Shown one piece after another: positions 44,880-56,667 of a stretch of DNA of 64,000 nucleotides. Location: assembly GCA_019925095.2 (NCBI GenBank), contig CM034391.1, forward strand, positions 1,701,051 to 1,765,050, read 5' to 3'. A program made the translations under genes and the position numbers. The stretch is from Dendrolimus kikuchii. Taxonomy: Eukaryota; Arthropoda; Insecta; Lepidoptera; Lasiocampidae. The notes beneath the pieces were generated by a model. The model saw nothing but the letters and a program-made list of their open reading frames with translations. It ran no database searches and was not told the origin of the DNA. The stretch's first letter is position 1. Each line of letters opens with the position of its first letter.

Positions 44880-45225
44880 TAAAATAAATAATAGTTAAAA
44901 AAAAACTAAAAAATACACTTTTATAGAAAATCCAACTAAAAAGTAGAAAATAAATTTGAATTAAAAATAGTGTAAGAGAAAATTATTTTATTGTAAAAAA
45001 AGCGTGGGGTGCTTTTCAGGATCTTATCAAAATAACCCTTCTACTCATATCTGTTCATAAAATATTGATAACTATTGATACCATGTACCCCACGCTTTTT
45101 TTACAATAAAATCATTTTTTCTTACACTATTTTTAAATCAAATTTATTTTCTATTTTTTAGTTGAATTTCTATAAAAGCGTATTTTTTTAGTTTTTTTTT
45201 TTAACTATTATTTATTTATTTCCAG
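44880..45225. mobile_element. Foldback element with 130-bp arms
   Basis: The left arm (44880-45016, AAATAAATAATAGTTAAAA to GTAAAAAAAGCGTGGGGT) is the near-perfect reverse complement of the right arm (45085-45222, ACCCCACGCTTTTTTTAC to TTAACTATTATTTATTT). The loop of about 68 bp is AT-rich. The inner text around GCGTGGGG looks like a conserved dispersed element. No coding; superfamily unknown. Confidence 0.8.
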
Positions 45226-45462
45226 GTTTCGGTTTGTGTGTCGCGCTTAAAACCGTTAAAAGAAAGTATTATCCATCTTAGTTTGAATAGAAACTTGAAT
45301 TTGAATTTGAGTTCGTTGTGTAAAATGACAATGAACTGAATGAATTTTCATCCGCTCGGTGAGCAAGTCCCAAAATATTCCCATTATTGTAAGACAGGAG
45401 TGATACGAAAATAAACATGGATGTTTGAACTGTTAAATGCATTTACGAGAAATTATTTAAAT

Positions 45463-45718
45463 GCATAATGAAAGAATGACTAAACAGATATACAATGCAA
45501 AAGTGGATGGATGCAGAAGGCCACGACACACCTTCCATGATCGAATTGATCGTGTACTAGCAGAAGGTGATGTCAGGAGCCTTAAGAACAGACGAGCGTG
45601 CATGACAAGAGTTATAAATGTCAAAGAAGCAAGTGAGGTGTGTAAGAATGGGCCTAAATGGCGCTCTGTTGTTGGTGCCTACCCCGCAAGGGAACTGGCG
45701 TGAAGCTATGTATGTATG
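45463..45718 (+). mobile_element. L-A LINE copy with TSD
   Basis: Flanked by tatttaaat (45454-45462 and 45719-45727). The frame MTKQIYNAKVDGCRRPRHTF lacks the three codons SRG-type stretch of other copies (9-nt deletion). Confidence 0.88.
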
Positions 45719-46113
45719 TATTTAAATAAACGTGCGAAGGTTTACTTGGATTTTAATAACTCGATGAAATTAAAAAGAGATAAACACATAAATCTATAGG
45801 ACTAAGCCTGCGAGAGAATGAGATACGAGTTTTACACTGTGCAGCACTGAATACCGGCATCACTCATTAATCTTGAGTTCCGACGTTCTACTTTCCCTTC
45901 TGCCTATTACCTCATCAACTCTACCCATCTTAGGGGCTGACAACGCGTTGGCATCCGGCTGTTGTTTTTATTTATTTATTTGTTTAATTTATTTTCCAAT
46001 ATGCCTACATTCTAATACATAGAAACATATTCAATTGTGGCACAGACACCTCGTGGGTTTATTGGGGCCGCAGATAGTCGTGTAGAATACATTAGCTTAT
46101 GATATATAGTGCC

Positions 46114-46304
46114 GTTCGTGTTGATATATTGATCGTGTACTAGCAGAAGGTGATGACAGGAGCCTTAAGAACAGACGAGCTTGCATGACAAGAGTTATGA
46201 ATGTCAAAGAGGCAAGTGAAGTGTAGGAATAAGCCTAAATGGCACTCTGTTGTTCGTGCCTACCCCGCAAGGGAACTGGCGTGAAGTTATGTATGTATGT
46301 ATGT
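46114..46304 (+). mobile_element. L-A LINE copy with TSD
   Basis: Flanked by atatatagtgcc (46102-46113 and 46305-46316). The first 14 bp (GTTCGTGTTGATAT) do not match L-A, so they may be filler added at the 5' junction. A deletion at AGTGTAGG breaks the frame. Confidence 0.88.
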
Positions 46305-46319
46305 ATATATAGTGCCATT

Positions 46320-46900
46320 AAAAAAAATGAATTTACACTATATTAAAGTTATATCAAAAATAAGAGCAGAGGCGTGGTATTGTTATCATCATTCAAGTAT
46401 TTATTTCTGATTTGATAATAAAAGCGGAGTTATCATCATTCTAGTATATGGTTCTGATTTAGTCCTTTAGTCCCAGCTCAGCACATGTGAGCCTGATGGT
46501 CTACTTTGGGAATGAATATAGAATCTTTTCAAATTATATTTGGTCACATATGTTGCAGGCATATATGTGGGCCGTCTGTCTGTGTTCGGGCTTAAGGCAA
46601 TAAATGAAAACATTAATTAAATGTGATTTTGTTGATTACGACGTCAGGTACGTCAAGCAGTGGATTAGTAGGAATCCTTTAAGTTCTCACGTGCGAACTC
46701 GATTAACACTTGTATAAATATAATGTCAAACGTGAAATTCATTGACGATTATATTTATCATCAGGTTCGTGTAATCCCCGGTGGCGTGTTTGTGTTCGTA
46801 TAGGTTTGATGTCGGCCTTGCAACAAACCACCCATCTTTTCTTTATTTATATTAATTCATTAACAAAAAACATTTGTGTCTAAAATATAAATACGTAGTC
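46320..46900. other. Unassigned spacer
   Basis: Holds a faint Rep-A-like tail at 46555-46605 (GTGGGCCGTCTGTCTGTG). No gene seen. Confidence 0.35.
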
Positions 46901-47134
46901 TTTTTTTTTATTGCAGGAGTTCAGCAGACAGGCAGACGGCCTACTTGATGGAAAGCGGTTACCATCGTCTATGGACATTTGCAACACCAAAGGTGCTACA
47001 AATGCGCTGCTGCTCTCTTAAGGGAGACTGGAACCTGGTCACTAATGCCGGAACGCACCTCAAGGTTGTTATGGCGACATACTTTAGATCAGGGGTGGTA
47101 GCCATCGAGTCGAGCAAATGCCCTACCACCTGGA
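46901..47134 (-). repeat. Rep-A copy, 5' part missing
   Basis: TTTTTTTTTATTGCAGGAGT through CTACCACCTGG, then unrelated sequence. A diverged 3' end in the opposite direction follows at 47210-47270. Confidence 0.85.
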
Positions 47135-47284
47135 ATGGTCTTCTCACAGCATTACGATATAGGGTTTTACAGGGCGTCATAAAGGTCTTGACCTGCACTA
47201 ATAAAATATTTGGTATTGCAAATGTCCATTGTCATTAATAGCCACTTTACATCAGGTGGGCCGTCAACCTGACGTCTGATATAG

Positions 47285-47512
47285 TCATATTGAAGTTTGA
47301 AACGTGAATTCTGCTTTTGACGTAGACAACATTACGTGATGCACCGATTGCGTTGTGAGCAATGTGGCGACAACGGCCGGTGCGAGCGACGCTCCCTGGA
47401 CGACGCCCAATCCCACGCGCGGCCGGTAACCCACAGCTGGGTCATGACTTGAGCGTATGATAGCAATGTGGTATATGAAACGGAATAACAGAGTACGACA
47501 GTCAAATGTCAC
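47285..47512 (-). other. GC-rich open frame, possible exon
   Basis: The minus-strand frame contains SSHDPAVGYRPRVGLGVVQG and ASLAPAVVATLLTTQSVHH. GC content is well above the flanks. No domain recognised and splice sites are ambiguous. Could be part of a host gene or an old element. Confidence 0.25.
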
Positions 47513-47529
47513 AACTTAACGCTCGTTTA

Positions 47530-48460
47530 GACGGCACTGTCACCATCGCGCAGGGCCCTAAGTCTGTTTAACATAAAAAAACCAAGCCAGTGCTGGTCAA
47601 GATCCATTCCACTGACAGATGGTCAAATATCCGTAGTATGTAAAATTCACATAAAATCAGTCTCGGTGAAATCTAGATTGATTTGATATTGAGCCGCGAT
47701 GGTTTACAGACTACCAAAACCGTAAATTTCGATTTGACTTCGAATCGATTCTCAATTTGAGTTACAGACTCGGAGCCCTACTATTCTGTGAATCGTCTTC
47801 CTGACGGCTTGACGGCCGCTTGACAGCGAAATTGCAGCGACATGGTAGCGCGGTCGCATCTAGTCTACAGTTGCACTACTACATGCACTTAGACTTTGTA
47901 CGAGCGTACAAAAGTTATGATTACTTATAATAAGTCAAATAAACCTTGTATATATATTATATTCATTTGATTTTATTCATAAAACTATCGAATATTAAAA
48001 TACCTCATAATTATTCCTATAACTCATTGTAGTTTTTTTTGTCTCATAATAACACACCTTTAGCTAAGTCGAACTCAAATAAACTTCGAAATAAGGGATA
48101 GACGAGTTACAATAAATTCTAACATTTACATATTAAAGAACAGGCGTTAAAATAACAATTAATCATCTTGCTTTTAAAATATGACAGAAATTATTTTAAC
48201 TCTTGTTTAAACTTTGTACGCTCGTACAAAATCTACGAGGCTGCGATGTTTTGTAATGCCAAAAATAGCCGTTCATATATCGCACCCTTAGAGTTGTAGA
48301 GACCTAATTAAAAATATCAAGTTCTTCAATTTTATACCTTATTTTTATTTAATAGATATTGAAATTCAATTACTCTAAATTTTGATTTAGGTCTATATAA
48401 TTTTAATTTGTGAATGTTGAATTTTGATTTGTCAAAAAAAAAAGACTAACTGCTTATCTG
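47530..48460. other. Spacer with two related palindromes
   Basis: ACTTTGTACGAGCGTACAAA (47894-47913) and ACTTTGTACGCTCGTACAAA (48212-48231) are each near-perfect palindromes, 320 bp apart. They could be the ends of a decayed DNA transposon. Otherwise no gene. Confidence 0.4.
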
Positions 48461-48472
48461 TTACCCTATTAA

Positions 48473-48678
48473 GGGCCGCTTGCATGACGATCGCCTTTAA
48501 ATAAAATTAGTTAATCATATTAAACTGCCTAAATACGTTTTACACAACACGTATTGACAGTTCTTTAAACGTATTTAGCGGCATATTTTGCGTTGTGCAA
48601 GACGCTAATTGTATTTAAGGGTGTTAAATACGTTTTGTGTTTCTTAAATAAATTTAAGCAATCTTATGCAAGCTGCCC
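48473..48678. mobile_element. PIF/Harbinger-type MITE, 206 bp
   Basis: Inverted ends GGGCCGCTTGCATGACGATC and GATTGCTTAAATT-side TTATGCAAGCTGCCC. TAA flanks both sides (48470-48472 and 48679-48681). Internal AATACGTTTT motifs are repeated and inverted. A different family from 19369-19624. Confidence 0.75.
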
Positions 48679-48939
48679 TAAATAATAAAGTTTATTAGAT
48701 TATGGAATATTTTAAAGGATTAATTTGTGTTTAAAGTATAAAATGTTGTTTATAAATAACTAATAGAAATAGAAATTACAAAATTTGGAACTTATTACAA
48801 TAAAATAAAAAAGTCACTTATGAAACCATTTTCAACAACTAAGATTTAAAAAAAAATGTCTCATTTCTATACAAATTGAAATACAAAAATGAGCACATCT
48901 AACTTCGGCTTGAGATGGTTAAATTAAAAGGGACTAACA

Positions 48940-48990
48940 GACTGTCCAGTCAAATTTTATAAAATTATTTGACTGGACTGTCCCCTATTC
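48940..48990. repeat. Perfect short palindrome
   Basis: GGACTGTCC-type arms: ACTGTCCAGTCAAAT and ATTTGACTGGACTGT face each other across a TTATAAA-like centre. Possibly the core of a small MITE. Confidence 0.6.
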
Positions 48991-49059
48991 AGAGACGTAA
49001 GTAATTTTTCATAATTGCGTATTCGTATACATTATACTAAATTGGGAACCGGCTCGCAT

Positions 49060-49260
49060 AGTATTGTTATGCAACAATAGATTTTCCCATTTTCCCGCGT
49101 TCCCGGGCGTCGAACTTGCGGTGACCGCGCGCTGCGTGCGTTCACCCTGCGCACGCGCCGCTTTTCGCACGACCACCGTATATGCGCGAAATAAAAACTT
49201 TCATAGACTACTGTCCGTGGTAAATTATTACCGGACACATTGCCATTGAGATCTGAAGTG
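49060..49260. other. GC-rich block, possible promoter or exon
   Basis: CCCGCGTTCCCGGGCGTCGA and GTGACCGCGCGCTGCGTGCG form a CpG-rich island. Frames on both strands are open for 60-80 codons with no motif. Confidence 0.25.
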
Positions 49261-49772
49261 AACATCGCTATAGTATTGCGCATGAACTATTACCAGTCTG
49301 AATTTCACTATCTCGCTTACACATTAACATATTGTAAAAGATATAAATTGTCAGAAATAAGTATTATACAAAATATCTCAACAGTAAAATTACGAATATT
49401 TCACAAACCTGGGGCCTAATTCTGCTATAACAATCTCGTCAAAATCGCCAGACACTATCGTCTCAATCGTAGGTTTGTTTGATTTCGGTATTCTGTTTAT
49501 TCCAATGGCGTTTTCAAGAGTGAATTCTTCTAGGTAAGCGTGCTCCATCCTAGACTGAGTCGTCACTCAACATCAGGTGAGACAGCGGTCAAACGCAAAC
49601 CTATATACTTCCATTAAAAAAAAAACATAGTAATTCTAGGACTAATGTGAAATAGTAACAGGATTAAATATGAATGAATGAATACAAAACACTTTATTGT
49701 TCATCAAAAAATAAACATACGTTCTTGAAAAGTACGTACAATAACTGTAGAATAAATTGTGTATTTATACAT

Positions 49773-50006
49773 ACATACATAACTTCACGCCAGTTCCCTT
49801 GCGGGGTAGGCACGAACAACAGAGCGCCATTTAGGCCCATTCTTACACACCTCACTTGCTTCTTTGACATTCATAACTCTTGTCATGCACACTGGTCTGT
49901 TCTTAAGACTCCTGACATCACCCTCCGCTAGTACACGATCAATTTGATCATGGAAGGTGTGTCGTGGCCTTCCACGACTTCTGCATCCATCCACTTTTGC
50001 ATTGTA
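49773..50006 (-). mobile_element. L-A LINE copy with TSD
   Basis: Flanked by tatttatacat (49762-49772 and 50007-50017). Minus-strand frame from DGCRSRGRPRHTF to ARELA. Confidence 0.9.
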
Positions 50007-50017
50007 TATTTATACAT

Positions 50018-51720
50018 GATTAAAATTATTTATTTACGATAACGCTACAAGTTACATTTTATGAATACGTCAGCGACACTATTATTTAAAATAGATTGAG
50101 AATAGGGCCCATGCCCCGGTCGCCCAATTCGCAGGGCGGGCAATTCAAAATTCGCAGACAAATACGCGACTCATCATTAACGCAACATTGATCACTGAGA
50201 CGTCTAGTATTTAAGCATACAAATTACTTTTCGCGGGGCGCGTAGGCATAGGTTAGAAACCACAGACGCACGCGAATCCATCTATAGGCGTCTGATGGCT
50301 GGAATGATGATGATGATTTAGGTAAATATAGGCGATTTATTCCCCCCCCCCCTCCTCCAAAATTTCAAAACCCAGGGCTGTTTTAATGTCTTAAATTTAA
50401 ACGATACGGCAGATATGTGTCTATATAGTCTAATTACACAAAAAATGTCTCAATCCATCAGTCACGTGTAAAGACGAATTGGAACATGTGTATCAAGATC
50501 GTAGCAACTGGAAATCGTGTCTGCCTACCTGTAGGGGACATGGGTGTGATATATGTACCTATGTGTATAGCTAGTTTTACATGTTAGTTTTTGAAGTATA
50601 CATTTTCAGATACTTTTATAGAAAGGAGACGGGGACTTTTGGGGCAAAAAAATGTTAAAAAATTATATCCCTCTGTTACAAAATGGAAAACATCAGCCCA
50701 AAATTTATCTGGAAGACAAGAAGTCTTAAAAATAAAATCACGAATGAAATAACTTATCGATGTGAATGATTTTCAACAATTAATAATATGAAAACACATA
50801 CACCACACGACTAATTCGTTCAAGATAACTAATCCCATTACAATTGTAAAAAATATCAACATAATAAAAATATATCCTAAAATCACTCTTATCTTTTTAC
50901 AATCTGGGCCGAAAAATTCTAAAAGCGTATCCGTCTCCTCAATGTTTTTGCACATCTTTAATTAGGTAACTCGTTATAAATAATAGCTCCTTCCGCGTGA
51001 AATAATCGCACATATAATGCACCAAGGTTCATAAACAAAACTAATTTTGACTCAATCAAAGCGTATGGTATCATCGTTTTAAAAATACTAATAAAACAAA
51101 GACAATTATAGCTATAGATACTTCCTTAAAAATAGAAAACAATTACCAATAGCCATGAAATTAAAGAACTTTTGCATTTTCCGTCATGAACACGGAAATA
51201 TGTATGATGTAAATCAGAGAAGCATTATAATTTAACTAAATTATTAAATAAAGAGCAATTAAAACATGATGCATAATATTGTATTTGTTAATTGCTTCCA
51301 GAATAGGCGAATCGTGACCATTGCTCGTTTTGAATGTATTGTAATAAAATTAAATAATTTTATTGGCTCATCATTTATTGTTTGAAGGTTGGCTGATGAA
51401 CGTACAATTCATAATTATAGAATTACATAAAGGTATACCACTTGGATAAAGATAGCGCCTGACCTGCACATTGTTACCTTCCCACCACTGCACTGAATCT
51501 AGCGTTTCTACCATCTTATTTTTTTTAATTTTGTACCTTATAGCTCACAAGTTGAATGCAATATATTTTTAAAAGCAAATATCTTCACTACCGATTAATT
51601 TAAAACATAAAAATAATTAAAGATTATTATTATTATTTTTAATACCTTTCTAACGTTACCCCACCTTCCTCTATGTGATTATGAAAAATCCTTGAATTTT
51701 CAGTACAACTTTTTTATTGA
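50018..51720. other. Unassigned spacer
   Basis: Holds a (GAT)n-tailed fragment ending near 50320 (GTCTGATGGCTGGAATGATG), which may be an RTE-like LINE tail, and a C-run at 50342-50353. A 60-codon minus frame at 50773-50955 has a hydrophobic stretch (YIFIMLIFFTIVMGLVIL), but nothing else supports a gene. Confidence 0.35.
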
Positions 51721-51725
51721 CTATA

Positions 51726-51916
51726 ATGGACGCGTTTCGATAGTACCTCACAATGCTCCGTCAGCCGTTCCACATGGCGACCACGGTCGTTATGGTCGTG
51801 GCGAAAACGTCACTAGTGTCGTCCTCCGATCCGATTCCGATTTATAATTATAACGCCCGCAAGTGGAACAGGAAAAATCGCGGTCGTGAACGTGGTCCCT
51901 TGTGGAACGTAGCCTT
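51726..51916. mobile_element. Rep-H MITE, second copy
   Basis: GAAAAATCGCGGTCGTGAAC and GTGGAACGTAGCCTTGA match the right part of 15167-15388. The left part is more diverged (TTTCGATAGTACCTCACAAT). Confidence 0.55.
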
Positions 51917-52798
51917 GATCTTTTTGTTAATAAAACAACACAGCAAAATACCGTCAACACTGACATTATCCTTCAAATATTTTATATTACCTATGTAAGA
52001 CAATGGGGGGTATCGCTATAATGCGATCTTCTCCAACCCGAGGTATGAATAAAACAGATTTAAATGTGTCGAAGGTAGTATAATTCTAACGGCATTTTAA
52101 TTCGAGTCTCGCGACTCGTAACAATATAAAAAGTCAGAGCCTCATTAATGTACAAGTGTACTGCATAACCTTTATTTAACAGATGCTCCTCTTACGATGC
52201 ATCCACACCGCAGTTGTTTGTTTTTTTTTTGTGAAGGCAACGTATTAATGCAACACGACAATATTAGGTGACATTCTCTGACTTTCGCGACCAACTGTTG
52301 CTATTTGGTGAATGTTGTTCAGCGCATCCATACTGCCGGTAATATAAATTGACAAAAAGTAACTTACAGCAACAAGCAAGTTGCCTGCAGAAGTCTCACA
52401 AACTTCTTCAAGCAACGAACATCACTATAAAAAATTATATATCTAATATCATGGCAAATGAAGAAGGGATATTTGCTACGACATGTTTTCTTAATTAGAT
52501 TTAAAGAACAGAAATCTTTTGAAGGAAACATTCTGTAACAAATTTCATCGATTGTTACCACATGTTTACACTGTTCTTCATAAAGTAGGCAACGTTACTT
52601 AACACGGCAACATATACACTAACAACAAATAACTTTTTGTTATCAGATGTTGCCCACTAACAGTTGGAAGTGTTGTTCCCCAAACAGTAAGTGCAGTGTG
52701 AATGCATTTTTTGCTTAATGCATTACCAAACAATCATGATAGCCAATAATGTAATCAATTTAAGATTAACTGAATGATAATCCGTTATTATGTGTAAC
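51917..52798. other. Unassigned AT-rich spacer
   Basis: No gene or shared repeat recognised. Confidence 0.4.
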
Positions 52799-52810
52799 AT
52801 TTTATTACTA

Positions 52811-53202
52811 AATAAAAAAATATATAAAATATAACAATCTGCGGAGTGACGCTCGCGGACCGCGTTCGTAATACCGAAGTAAGAAAGAGAGTTGGTCTGA
52901 AAGAGAGTGTCGGGGTGAAGGTAAGGAAAGGAATGCTCCGGTGGTTCGGGCATGTGGAAAGAATGCATGATGAAAGAATGACTAAACAGATATACAATGC
53001 AAAAGTGGATGGATGCAGAAGTCGTGGAAGGCCACGACACACCTTCCGTGATCAGGAGCCTTAAGAACAGACGAGCGTGCATGACAAGAGTTATGAATGT
53101 CAAAGAAGCAAGTGAGGTGTGTAAGAATGGGCCTAAATGGCGCTCTGTTGTTCGTGCCTACCCCGCAAGGGTACTGGCGTGAAGTTATGTATGTATGTAT
53201 GT
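52811..53202 (+). mobile_element. L-A LINE copy with internal deletion and TSD
   Basis: Flanked by attttattacta (52799-52810 and 53203-53214). The frame DRVRNTEVRKRVGLKESVG runs to RGRPRHTFRDQ. There 34 nt are missing between TGATCA and GGAGCC, shifting the frame before the remaining [14 protein letters not shown] part. The first 25 bp (A-rich) do not match L-A. Confidence 0.88.
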
Positions 53203-53407
53203 ATTTTATTACTAGTATTACATCAGTCATTCGTCCTTGTTTGTTTTAAATTTTCTAATGTTTATTTATTAATTTAAAGTTCAAGTATGAAAAACACTAA
53301 ATGCTTCCTGGTTAAGAATTTTCGATTCTTGACAAACAACATTTTTGATGTATGCTTTCGAATGAAAATATGCGAAGGAAAGATTCTTACTGTTTGTTTT
53401 ATGGAGG

Positions 53408-53554
53408 ATGCAGGAGTTCAGCAGACAGGCAAACGGCCCACTTGATGGAAAGCGGTTACCATCGCCTATGGATATTTGCAACAGCAAAGGTGCTACAAAT
53501 GCGTTGCTGCTCTCTTAATGGAGACTGGAAACTGGTCACTAATGCCGGAACACA
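53408..53554 (-). repeat. Rep-A copy, 3' half (split element)
   Basis: Tail side GCAGGAGTTCAGCAGACAGG to AATGCCGGAACACA, where the retroposon at 53555 interrupts it. It continues at 54096. Confidence 0.88.
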
Positions 53555-54095
53555 GACTGCTTGAGGGATTCCTAGATTTCGCGACACGTGTAGTCCGAAA
53601 GGTGTTAAAAAGAAATGAGTCAACAAGTAACGCTATCGACATATAGTGATATATGTAACATTAGCGTTAATAAAAATAGTGTTAAAACAAAAATGTGTAA
53701 TCCGTAAACAGTCAGTTAGAAGTAGTTAAGAAATAGTATTAAATAATAAAGAGTAAATTGTAGAACTGTATCACATATATATGTATATAGATATATATGG
53801 GAGCAGTACTAGTACATGAGATAGGCTATAAATAAGAGTTAATGTATCATAGAAAAATATAAATCAAAATTAATTTGTAAACTAGTATAATAAGAAAAAA
53901 TGTAATAGATAATAAGTTTGAAAAAAAAGAAAAAAAAAAGAAAGAAAACTAAAGAAAAAAGAGAAAACAAAAATGAAAAAGACTTCCCCCCCTTATTTTC
54001 CAAATTAGTAAAAATTGCATGTTTAAAATAGACATGAGAAAAGAAAAACTCTGTCTTGCAGAACGACGGAGGTAGTTGGCGATGAAAAAAAAAAA
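53555..54095 (+). mobile_element. Poly(A)-tailed retroposon inserted into Rep-A
   Basis: Flanked by aatgccggaacaca (53541-53554) and aatgccggagcaca (54096-54109), 13 of 14 identical. It ends in a pure A-run after GTAGTTGGCGATG. The body is AT-rich and purine-rich (53910-53990) without a recognisable ORF. It is either the 3' UTR of a truncated LINE or a processed RNA copy. Confidence 0.7.
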
Positions 54096-54222
54096 AAATG
54101 CCGGAGCACAACTCAAGGTTGTTATGGCGGCATTCAGTCGAGCAAATACCCTACCACCTGGCTGTGGGTTGTTTTGTTGCCTCTTAAGGAAATTGTATTC
54201 TTTCTCCGTTCCTGCACGAATG
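54096..54222 (-). repeat. Rep-A copy, 5' half (split element)
   Basis: AATGCCGGAGCACAACTCAA to CCGTTCCTGCACGAATG, the continuation of 53408-53554. The GGCCGCCCGGCC box has been lost. Confidence 0.85.
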
Positions 54223-54559
54223 ATAGTATCTCACTTAGTTTGCTTTAAACTACCTAGAACACAAGCTTACTTTTATAAACAAACATTTCTTTGTCTATTT
54301 CTTAGGTGATTTATAAATCTGCATGTATCAAAGAAACAACGAATTACATTGCTTATTTATATTGATTAAAAAAAAAATAGCATATTTTGAGAATTTGTAT
54401 GCCATTGTCAGCAAACAAAGTCCTCGCTGAAGATATCTATCAGCCAATCAGAAAGAGCGTAGAAAACTTAAATCTTAGGGCATACCCTTCCTATCCTGAT
54501 CTGATGGTGGTGGTATTACAAGGCGTTTGTAGGAAAAAATTTCCCTAAGAGTTTTCTTT

Positions 54560-54720
54560 ATAAATAGCTTGGGATTAATCGCAAACTTTCTCCGGGATGG
54601 TTCCGCTGCGCGTGCGCATGGCGCGGCTGCTGCCACGCTTATAAATAGGCGTGTTGCGCAACCGGGGGACGATGCACCGACAGCGCCCACTTGCACCATG
54701 CACGACTATTTGCTTTAACT
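54560..54720 (+). promoter_or_regulatory. Candidate TATA-box core promoter
   Basis: TATAAATA at 54640-54647 stands in a GC-rich setting (GCGCGTGCGCATGGCGCGGC before, GGCGTGTTGCGCAACCGGGG after), which is unusual for this AT-rich window. Initiation would be expected near 54670-54680. No convincing coding exon follows (a short MHRQRPLAPCTTICFNYW frame). Reverse-strand frames also span the block. Confidence 0.3.
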
Positions 54721-54722
54721 AC

Positions 54723-56160
54723 TGGTTAGCTTTCATTCTAATTTTCTTTTAAACTCAATAATATACACGCCTTAGTCCATGGGCACTTAAAGGAGCTTAA
54801 GTTTGAAAAAATATTTAGTTCCTTTTAAATGGTAAACAAACCTTTTGATATTGCGGGTAGTTCTACAAAGTGTACGCTACGAATCGTCGTAATCCCTTTT
54901 TGTTAACAATGGGGCAATGTGTTTGCTCATCCTTCCGGGCCTCAGTGAAGGTAACGCCGAGGAGTATGTAGGCATCCTAGGGCCTGCACACTTTTTCACT
55001 GAGAAAGGAGTTGTGAGATATCAGCTAAACCTACCATTATCTCTCCGCGTTTTATGCTAACACTACCTTCGTTCTTGAAGTTGTTGGCTTGCTTTATGAA
55101 AAAAGATATTTAAGAGTCAATTCAAAAATGTCAGTTACCCGTTGAATCATGATATGTTAAAATGCATAGCTTTTATAGCTCCAACAAAGGAAAATAAAAA
55201 TCATACAACTCGTTTTGCAAATATAAAAAGATATAAAATGTATAACGTAGTATCTACATTATATATAAGGCTAACTGGTTGGCAAGGCACTTCCGTATGT
55301 GTATAATAACAGTATATAAGTTATGCATGTATATACAGCAGTGGCCAATGGCCAATGCCGACCACTATTCTTTTACTAACCTTGGTTGTCTGAACTTGCT
55401 GAGTTGTTCGCACAGATATTAATAATCTTGATTTTCGGCGTACCGCAGTTAAGCTTCTTGTTACTTTATTAAGGGTCGACTTGAATCATCAGATTAAATT
55501 TAACCACCGGTTAAATTTTAACCTGATTGAATGTTAAAATGAAACGATGGAACTGTTGTATTTATTCAACACTAATTTTCTTTTTTGGGTTATATTTTAG
55601 ACTTTAAATAGCTTTTATTTAATTATTGAAAAATCGGTTTTAAAATGTTATATGTTATACTTTGTCACTTAATTATTGCAGCAATTTTTATACAAGACCG
55701 ATAACCATAGCTAATGATTCAAATCGTAAAAAAACCGCAATATTTGCATTTGTATATCTAAACCAGATATTAGTTGTTCTAACATTTACGTAGTTTCCGG
55801 AAATTCTAAACATTGGTCAGAGCAGATTTAAATGTAAATTGAAAATTCATTGACAGGTAAAAATTATCATTTAATGTAGAGTGCATATGTAGATAAATTT
55901 TCATAATTTAAGTCTAAATCACTGAGTAATATTCACAACGCGAAAAATCCGATCGTGCCTTAATCATTAATAGCTTATTATCTAATTTTAAGTGCGCAGC
56001 GAAATCACGGGTTGAGTTTAGTTTAAATATCCAGAATTGTAAACTAATAAAATAACTGACATTGGTTTAAGTAAATTGTATATCGTATTAAAGTAGGTAT
56101 ATTAATTATAAAGTATATTCATAGTTATACAAATTCAAATTAATTTATTTATATAAACTT
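54723..56160. other. Unassigned AT-rich spacer
   Basis: Contains GGGCCTCAGTGAAGGTAACG-type GC patches near 54935-55000. No gene recognised. Confidence 0.4.
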
Positions 56161-56162
56161 AT

Positions 56163-56615
56163 TTCTAGGCCTTATATAATTATACCTAAAACTTATGGTA
56201 ATAACATACATAATATATACATACATAACTTCACGCCAGTTCCCTTGCGGGGTAGGCACGAATAACAGAGCGCCATTTAGGCTTATTCTTACACACCTCA
56301 CTTGATTCTTTGACATTCATAACTCTTGTCATGCACGCTCGTCTGTTATTAAGGCTCCTGACATCACCCTCTGCTAGTACACGATCAATAGATGGTAATA
56401 ACACATTTTGAATTATAACAGTTAAAATTAGAGCTACAATTTTATTTTGGCGGCGGTCGCTGCACTAGACTCTAGGTTTGTATCGCGGCAACCAACACAT
56501 TTTATTATAAGAACTTAAATATTGTGAAATCATTCCTTAATTAACCTATAACTATATAAAATGACTGTGTGTGTGGTTGTGTGTGTATGCCCCTAGTGTT
56601 GTAGTCGGTTACCTA
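56163..56615. repeat. Rep-I copy, host of an L-A insertion
   Basis: CTAGGCCTTATATAATTATA at the left; GCTGCACTAGACTCTAGGTT and GTATCGCGGCA at the right, as in 17346-17825. Interrupted at 56207-56391. Confidence 0.75.
56207..56391 (-). mobile_element. L-A LINE copy with TSD, inside Rep-I
   Basis: Flanked by atggtaataaca (56195-56206 and 56392-56403). Runs from the ATAC tail to GCTAGTACACGATCAAT. Confidence 0.9.
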
Positions 56616-56667
56616 ATATGCATTCTGTTTCGCTGTAATTTAATTTTATACTTACAAAATATTTAAA

